Source: Mesostigma viride (taxonomy: Eukaryota; Streptophyta; Mesostigmatophyceae; Mesostigmatales; Mesostigmataceae). Taken from it: DNA of 20,000 nt. A program made the position numbers and the translations under genes. Shown piece after piece: positions 1-20,000 of this stretch. The first letter of the stretch is position 1. Each line of letters starts with the position of its first letter. The stretch is from NCBI GenBank assembly GCA_009746045.1, contig RPFO01000027.1, forward strand, positions 2,789,233 to 2,809,232, given 5' to 3'. The notes below the pieces were generated by a model. That model saw nothing but the letters and a program-made list of their open reading frames with translations, was not told where the DNA came from and did not search any database.

Positions 1-157
1 GATGAATTAGCATTATTTAGCCGGCCATGTACATGTGTGCCTATGGGGGTTGTCCCATGCATCCCCTCAGGCTCCAGGAGAGGCCTTTATATTCTCCCAA
101 TCCGGCGCCTCTAAATGTGTGTGTTCCAGGCCTATCTGTGGGCTTTGGACCATTAAT

Positions 158-930
158 TTATTAATTAATTAGGAACATAACTCCGTTGGGAGTACATGTA
201 GTACATAGACATCCCTGAGAAGGGGCATATGGCTTTTAATACATTCTGGGCTACTTCCTGCAAGGGTAGGATGTAAACTACACCTGCTCTGGGTGCACAA
301 TGTGCACCTGCGCGCACCACTATGTATTCCAGCAGCGAGGGTGCAGACATAGGGTGGAAAATCATCATGGCTGCGCAAAGGCTAGGGCATGGCTTCTCTG
401 CATGATCAGAGAGCAACTCTCTGCATAGGCAGAGCCTTGGCTATTCTTATTGCTGAACATTGCATCATCCATGGGGAGTCCCATTACAGGCAGAGCTGGG
501 CTAAATTCTTAAGGCATCATCCATGGGGGGCCATTATGGGCGCACATGCGCGTGGGCCACTCTGGACCATTAATTAATAGACACGTGACTGCGTCACTCT
601 GGACCATGGGGCAGCCTTACTGCATCTGCTATGAGTCCGCCATGCTTTGCACATGCAGAGAGCCACTCTCTGCTGAGACGCCATCATGCCCAAGCCATTG
701 CCTAGCCATGATAATCTTCCACCCCATGTCCGCAACTTTGCACAGCTGCTGGAATACATGGTGGTGCAGGTGCACCTCAATTGTGCACCCCGAGTAGGTG
801 GCAGTTTACACCAACCACCTGCTGCAGGTTGTCGCCTAGAATGTATTGAAAACCATATGCCCCTTCTCAGGGATATGTGTTACATATCCTCCCCACAGAG
901 GTATGTTCCTAATATGATGAGCCCCACACC
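158..930. repeat. Fold-back pair of a dispersed repeat family (inverted copies)
   Basis: The segment at about 165-430, read on the minus strand, matches 632-930 on the plus strand with many small differences. Shared blocks include aatcttcca/tggaaaatcat, the G/C-rich ggtgcaggtgcacc area, catatgccccttctcaggga and the end tatgttcct(aat). A GCAGAGAG-N3-CTCTCTGC hairpin marks the inner end of each copy. The outer ends read attaggaacataac (169) and gaggtatgttcctaat (900), giving a large inverted repeat with a spacer of about 200 bp. No coding capacity. Confidence 0.7.
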
Positions 931-955
931 AGATGAAGCCTAGCTTTATTTAGTC

Positions 956-1576
956 ATGCTTTGCCCATGCAGAGAGTTGCTCTCTGCAGCTGAGATGCCA
1001 TGCACCCTAGCCATTGCTTAGCCATAATAATCTTCCATCCCATGCCAGGCCTTTTAGGTATGATACATCATGGTGGCTGTTGCTGGCCGACCTAGTGGTC
1101 CCAGCTAAGTTTCAACACCGCATTCACTCCCTCTCTCTTGCTTGGACTGCTATGCAGAACAAGAAGAGGTGGCAGACGATTGTTCAGGCTCACACGCCAG
1201 CCCCTGTGGGCAAGCCCCCTCCCCCCAAGAGGAAGGGGCACTTTGCTAAGTAGAGTAGGTAGGGTTTTCTAGATAAGATAAGCTAAGAGTTAGCTTAGTT
1301 CGGTTTCGCGGCTTCGCCCACCTCTATCCAACCAGCAAGGAATATGTGCTATACGTGATCTCCCAACGGAGTCGTGTTATAATTTAATGTTAATTCAATT
1401 TAATCATGGTGGTGCAGGTGCACCTTGTGCACCCAGAGGCGGTTTACATCCCCCCACCTGCAGGTTGTAGCTCAAAATGTATCAGAACCATATGCCCCCA
1501 CTCAGGGCTATGTGTTACATATGCTCCCAACGGAGTTATGTTCTTAATTAATTAATTAATTAATTAATTATTTAAT
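956..1576 (+). repeat. Third, direct copy of the same family, broken by an insertion
   Basis: 956-1076 matches the start of the plus copy at 632 (hairpin gcagagagttgctctctgc, ccattgcttagccataataa), and 1405-1545 matches its end (catggtggtgcaggtgcacc, catatgcccccactcagggc, gctcccaacggagttatgtt). It closes on a TTAATTAA-type tract, (TTAA)n-like, at 1544-1576. The middle is displaced by the insertion described separately. Confidence 0.68.
1077..1404 (+). mobile_element. Insertion of about 328 bp with 8-bp direct repeats and an ORF remnant
   Basis: The insertion is flanked by CATGGTGG at 1069-1076 and 1405-1412, in a repeat whose unbroken relative has that motif once; this looks like an 8-bp target-site duplication. 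The insert holds the end of a reading frame (LADLVVPAKFQHRIHSLSLA, then WTAMQNKKRWQTIV and a basic tail PPPPKRKGHFAK, stop at 1251-1253), which I do not recognise. Its last 60 bp (ctcccaacggagtcgtgtta) resemble the end of the surrounding repeat family, so nesting of two family members is an alternative. No terminal inverted repeat was seen. Confidence 0.45.
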
Positions 1577-1877
1577 GGCAACAGGATTTATTACATACGT
1601 ACCACCCCTTTGTCAGTGCGGGCACCGTGTGTGCCTTGTAATGGTCGCAACAGTTACTCAGGCAGTGGGGCTTGCAACTGCACCACAAAATTTATCTAGT
1701 TTTTCAAACCTCCTGCCGGGCTGGCAGGTCGCAGCGTCCCGGTGTCAACGTACCACATCCAACATGCAGATTGCAGCCTGCTGACGTTGCTGAATCTGCA
1801 TCCCCCAAATAGTTGCTACACTCTCCCAGTCAGCCGTGAGAACCTCTGCATGGCCTGCCTTCAGGCTCAACTCTTAA

Positions 1878-3626
1878 CCCGTGTTTTTTTACAACGCGAT
1901 ACATCGCGTTGTAGGGTTAGAACGCGATGTATCGCGTTGTAATCTGACACGTGGCAAACCTATTAAACATGCGATTTTTGGTCTGAAACTTTCAACATAG
2001 GTCAGAAACATCTCATAGAATTCAAGAAAAAATCCTGGTATTTTTTTGTATTTTTTTGGTGACAGCTGCAAACAAATATGTACCACTGAAATCAGGCATT
2101 TTCGCGGGACGAAGGTGAAGACGACGGCGATGGCGGCAAGTAGATCTCGCCAGTTTTCGCGCGAATTTCAGTGGCTGTTGGGTAGCACGACCATGATGAT
2201 GCGTTCAAAGGTTGATAATTAGGTTTCTACGAGTTTGTTGAGGTACTGGGGCAAAGGAAACGTAGTTTTTTCCAGTTTCTCACCCAACTTTCATGCGGAA
2301 ACCCTGGAAACCGGCATACATATTATTACGTCAAGGGGTCTGCTGCGGCACCATGCTTGGTATTTCCATGGTGTTTCGACTTCTTAACACATGTTTATTC
2401 ATTCCGAACGCCCGGACTCTCGGCTAAACCGAGATTTGTGCAGACTTTTATTGGGTAGCTCCGGGCATGATGGTGCCTGCAAATAGCGTAAGGCGTGACC
2501 GTGGCTATTGCTACGGTATGCTGTATTTTCCTGGAAATGGCCTCTACCACCGGCTCAATAGTGCTTGCAGGCGTAAGTATATCGTGTTTCTACCTAGTTT
2601 CTGCCAGTTTTCCACTTATTTCTACCGACCTCTGCCCAGCCTCTCTAAGACCGCCATCCTACTCGACGTTGCTTGCATGTCAGCCATAGCAGGTTGCAGT
2701 TGTGCAGTATTTAGGTGCTGTATACGTCGTCAAGCCGTGCATATATCGTGAGGATTGGATGTTGATGGTTTATACTGCGTTGATTGTGCAAGAAGATCAG
2801 CTGGGTGCCCATAATCATGGTGTATAATCATGTGTTGTTAGCATCTTGCCACCATTTGCTAGCATGCATTCCAGCGTCATCTTTGCCTGCATGTAAGCTC
2901 ATGGATCACTCAACCTATCCAAGCCTTGCATTACACGTGCCTCTTTCTTTCAGTATTGCACGCGTTATGGAATGAAAACCCAGCACCTCCGTTCCCACGA
3001 GGCATGTGCTCAACACGTTGTGAGAGTGGATGATGCTTTGGCTATGGCTGCCTGATTCAGTCATATTAGGTCATCCAGTCATGATTTTTGATGCATGTTT
3101 GATGCATGTTTGATGCTGTATAACTTATACAACACCTATTTTCAACGTTTTGACCCTCCAAGCTCACTATGGCCCCGTTTATGGGGCTCGTGTCGTTGCG
3201 TAATGTTGCACATGAAGGGCTCTCATTTTTCCCACTGCGTTGTACTGCGTTGTAATTGTGATGCTAATGAAAAATAGCTCCAGTGGCCCAATGGGCCTGA
3301 GTTTTGTTTCACAGAGCCTGCATATGTTGCCCATAGCTCGTGCAAGAAGCCAGATTTTTTTCATGAACCATTTGTGAATAAGCACATGACTTGTGACCTA
3401 GGGTCAAGAAATCGCGGTCATGGTCAGACCCCCCTGTATTCAAACAAGTGTATCTCTCTAATGAATAAGCATTTTGTAGGTCTGAGTAGCTCAAAAAATC
3501 CTTTGATTTATGGGCTTTCAGGAAAGTATATACAGGACCATGAAAAAAAAATTTCCTTAGGTGCTACACGCGTTCTAAAAAAAGCTGACAACGCGATATA
3601 TCGCGTTCTAATTAAAAAAACACGGG
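1878..3626. mobile_element. piggyBac-like non-autonomous DNA transposon, 1749 bp
   Basis: The left end reads TTAA|CCCGTGTTTTTTTA at 1874-1891; the right end is its exact inverse, TAAAAAAACACGGG|TTAA at 3613-3630. A 14-bp terminal inverted repeat beginning CCC, flanked by a TTAA duplication, is the signature of the piggyBac superfamily. Inside each end are palindromes of the form AACGCGATRTATCGCGTT: two at the left (about 1894-1913 and 1921-1938) and one at the right (3591-3608). No transposase is readable: open frames are short and unlike DDE domains, so it probably depends on a transposase supplied elsewhere. A possible spliced gene inside (GTAAGT at 2573) cannot be supported. Confidence 0.78.
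1894..1938. repeat. Paired subterminal palindromes of the piggyBac-like element, left
   Basis: Two near-identical palindromes, acgcgatacatcgcgt and aacgcgatgtatcgcgtt, are separated by a short spacer. The same 18-bp motif (aacgcgatatatcgcgtt) lies near the right end at 3591-3608. Symmetric sites this close to both termini are plausible binding sites for a dimeric transposase or host factor; that role is inference. Confidence 0.7.
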
Positions 3627-3630
3627 TTAA

Positions 3631-4340
3631 GATATTGATATTCCACGATGGATTATTTATGCGTTATCGTGAAAGGCAGCCAGTCCATAGGCAGCTACCT
3701 AGGCGAACTCCAATGTGGCAGCAGTTATTGTGCTCCACCATCCATGACCTCTGCTCTACTGACAGCAGAATATCATAAACCATAGCCTCACAACGAAAGC
3801 AAAGAGTATATAGATGTTGGCAGTTACGAAGCCCTTGCAAGCACTGCAGTGCCTTCTTCCCTGCGCCCCTTGCGTTGCAAGACTGTCCATGACCGTCACC
3901 GCGTGATACGCAGGAGTACTTCAGCTTGGGCCTTGAAACCCTGCAGCAGCTATGCTGCGCAAAAAAGTGCTTATCTTCATGACAAACTTGGGGAGACCGT
4001 CAGGCTCTGACAGCATGACGCCATGATGGCTACGCCCAGCAGACCTGCAGGGTTCCGGCTGGTCCCTGGAGCGTGCCCTCCTTTATTCGTGCTTACAATT
4101 GAGGTGTCCATTCTCCCAATTAACAAAGCCGGGGATACTACCAAGTAAGAAAAATTCTAAACATCCCATTTTCCGCAAATGTCCTTGCCATTGTTCAAGC
4201 CCCTCTCACCATCCCATGCTCCGCCACCCTTGATGCCCCACTGTTGCCGATGCCTTGCCCTACATAGCCACCTTGATGCGACTCCCCCCCCCCTGATTTC
4301 CCCAGTGCGCGAAGTGGAAGTGTATCTACATGCCATCAAC
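3631..4340. other. No gene seen
   Basis: About 700 bp of mixed composition between the transposon and the repeats below the gene. Open frames on both strands are short and show no recognisable motif. Nothing supported. Confidence 0.5.
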
Positions 4341-4344
4341 ATAT

Positions 4345-4446
4345 CATGGTCCGGATTCTCCAGATTTCTGGCCTGCGCTGGTTGTTTAATTGGTACAATG
4401 GTCACTATACTACAGTGTTCTGGCCTGCGCTGGTCGTCTCATCGAT
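4345..4446 (+). repeat. Dispersed repeat, copy 1, with internal duplication
   Basis: catggtccggattctccaga followed by ttctggcctgcgctgg matches 9935-9985 (catggtccggattctccaga, ttcctgacctgcactggtcg). In this copy tctggcctgcgctggt occurs twice, about 50 bp apart, so the family sequence is duplicated here. The second copy lies in the gene's G-H intron. Confidence 0.65.
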
Positions 4447-4510
4447 ATTCTGCCTGCCCACATTCATGCACCGATTAGGAAGTGAAGCAACGAAGGCATC
4501 ACCTGTACAG

Positions 4511-4902
4511 TGCTGCAACCGATGCGACACATGTGCCCTCTAGTGCCCGCGATGAGAGCGCCTATCTATGCTGCTTTCCCACCACCAATCCACCACCCAT
4601 AAACCACCCGATCAGCCACCTATGAAGTGCTGCAACCGGTGCGCCACATGTAACGTTCATGCCATGGATGCACCCTGTAGTGACCGCGGTGGAAGCGCCT
4701 ATATCTGCTGCCTCCTACCACCACTCCACCACCCGTAGAAGTGATGCCACCAAGGCACCACCGACGCGCCCTCAGTGCCCCCGGTAAACACGCTTACATG
4801 CTGCAACCAATCCGCGTGCAACCAATCCACCCCGTATGAAGTGCTGCAACCGATGCGCCACATGTGAAGTTAACGCCATGAATAGGCCATGATAGAAGGC
4901 CT

Positions 4903-4925
<23 letters not shown>
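4511..4925 (+). repeat. Degenerate long tandem repeat overlapping the end of exon K
   Basis: gtgctgcaaccgatgcgcca begins near 4511, 4628 and 4837 (a partial copy near 4799), each followed by a block like ctctagtgcccgcgatgaga. In the last unit that block is the antisense of the final codons and stop of exon K. Spacing is irregular (117 and about 209 bp). Confidence 0.6.
4794..4798 (-). promoter_or_regulatory. Candidate TGTAA polyadenylation signal
   Basis: TGTAA on the minus strand, about 105 nt after the stop codon of exon K. TGTAA is the usual poly(A) signal of chlorophyte algae. The match is only five bases and lies in repeat sequence, so this is weak. Confidence 0.22.
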
Positions 4926-18506
<13,581 letters not shown>

Positions 18507-20000
18507 CTATGAAGACGTGATATAAGACATCTCGTGTCCTCACAAGCATCCATGCTGGAACGCTGAGCAAGGCCCCGACTAGACGGCATATCCCCTCTGT
18601 CATGGCCGGGGGTCTGCGTGAGACCTGTGGGGCATGCCAAGCGAGTTTGGGGTGGAGGCGCGGGCAGATCGGGAAAGGAGGCCAAAACTGTGTGTGTGTG
18701 TGTATGTGTGTGTTCATAATGGTGTACGTGATGGCGGTCGTGGAGGAGGGGAAGCTGGGGAATGGTTTGGGAAAGCGGACGTAAATCCCATTCCCGCTCC
18801 AGCAAGTAAAAGGTTACCAACAGGCCTCATGACGGACCTTTTGTTGCATCTCCGAAGCTTACTAAGGTCGAAAGGAGGAAGACGACCCAAATGCCTGCGG
18901 GCGATGACCGGGGAAAACAAAGGAAAAGGCGTCCAGGACACGAGAAAGAATGAGGCATCACTGATGACCGCGGTGGCACTCAGACTACGCACATCGAGGA
19001 TGAAAGACGGCGTTCTCCGTGCATTTCACATAGGCTGCATCCACCTGTCTGTGAGGCCTCACCACGAGGAAGCATGAAACAGCGATGAAATCTTGCCATT
19101 GTGCACCGGGCACAGTTCGTCATGCGCTCATGCTAGCTGCTCTGTATCGGGCAAGGTCGCCTGGTCGGCAAAAGCCGGCCTAAAGTAAGCATACAAGCGG
19201 TCACCGTCAACGTAAACTGGACACCATGCTTCCAGGCATTTTTCTCTTTTCCCGGTTATGGCTGCTCCATAATACCTGACCGCCTACCAAGTACGAGCTG
19301 TATGGGCAAGTTTATGACGTCCACAGGTCACGTGGCCCGAGGCGGCAGCCACATAGTCGTGATAGTGTTACTGGACCAGAAAGAAATATTAGTACGAAAC
19401 GTTTTTTTGTTAATTATGAACTCGGGTAGGTCCAGCCCCTAATTACTGTGTAATGGCAAGCTGGCGGTCGCGAGCATTTTGGACAAGCAGGATTCCAGCT
19501 TCGTGGCTCGTGCTCGCTGCCGTATAACGCATGCTCGCTGGCTCGTCCAGATTATTGATTCAACTTCGTGGCCTGTGGGGCTTCCCGTGCACGGGCCACG
19601 GAATCCGAACGTCCGGACGTCCGGACTCCGGACCACGTGACATAATTACTTATGTTGTTGTTGTTGTTGTTGTTGCCCACGCCGCAAATTAATAGCAGCA
19701 GCGAATCTATAGTTGCCCATGTGCGCCGGGGGATCTAATTGACTGACTGACAGAGACCTGAGCCTACTTTCGAGTATAAACTCGGTACTAATCTTTCTGA
19801 ACGATTATCTCTGATCAACATTAAGTAGCTGCCCAGTGTGCCCATATGCGGCGTTGAGTTGAGCTGTGTGCCCATAATATGCGGCGTAGAGCTACAGGCT
19901 GGTTAGGCTATAGTGACCCTTATAGTGTCAGCAAGCGCTTCCGGAAAATTGAGAGCGAATCTGGAGAAGCTGAAAGTACATTTGCCTGGCAGTTTTTCAT
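18507..20000. other. Upstream region, no gene or exon supported
   Basis: Upstream exons of the minus-strand gene are expected here or beyond the window, but none has motif support. Visible items: (GT)n at 18690-18714, a perfect 16-bp palindrome gtccggacgtccggac at 19611-19626, (TTG)n at 19652-19674, and a two-copy gtgtgcccata(at)atgcggcg repeat at 19836-19887. Confidence 0.5.

Noticed and set aside
2467-2751. Possible transposase exon in the piggyBac-like element, with a GTAAGT donor
   Set aside because: No DDD-type residues or known transposase segments; donor-like hexamers are expected by chance.
18634-19077. Plus-strand frame of 147 residues
   Set aside because: Includes a GT microsatellite, has no motif and no splice or codon support.

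Overview
The window is nuclear DNA of a eukaryote. The best guess is a green alga of the chlamydomonadalean type. That guess rests on GC-rich exons set in long, repeat-choked GT-AG introns, on (GGGT)n, (ATG)n and pentamer microsatellites, and on many 20-40 bp minisatellites. No bacterial operon structure, tRNA or rRNA was seen. The taxonomic guess is inference; no marker gene proves it.

One multi-exon gene on the minus strand dominates. Ten exons between about 18506 and 4903 were joined by hand, using GT-AG junctions, coding quality and reading-phase continuity. All nine junctions agree in phase. The product, about 814 residues in the visible part, contains a divergent sulfotransferase domain (exons D to I, 14510 to about 8360), then an acidic low-complexity stretch, one strong transmembrane segment (exon J) and an unrecognised C-terminal region (exons J-K). 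The start codon and 5' end are not visible. The gene has one apparent frameshift at an 11-nt C/G homopolymer (10400-10410).

Layout. 1-1580 is a mosaic of a repeat family with inverted and direct copies ending in TTAATTAA tracts, one copy broken by an insertion. 1878-3626 is a 1.75-kb piggyBac-like DNA element with a TTAA target duplication and no visible transposase. 3631-4900 is non-coding, with degenerate repeats that run into the end of exon K. 4903-18506 is the sulfotransferase-like gene. Its intron E-F (13365-10707) holds a frameshifted Helitron/Pif1-type helicase relic on the plus strand. Intron B-C holds a 200-nt (GGGT)n tract and part of a duplicated 150-bp dispersed repeat. Intron A-B holds a 23-bp minisatellite and (ATG)49. 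18507-20000 has no gene I can support.

The most unusual pattern is that at least five introns contain extra copies of their own 5' splice-site region (exon end plus intron start), and one contains a copy of its 3' splice-site region. The introns seem to have grown by repeating their own splice junctions.
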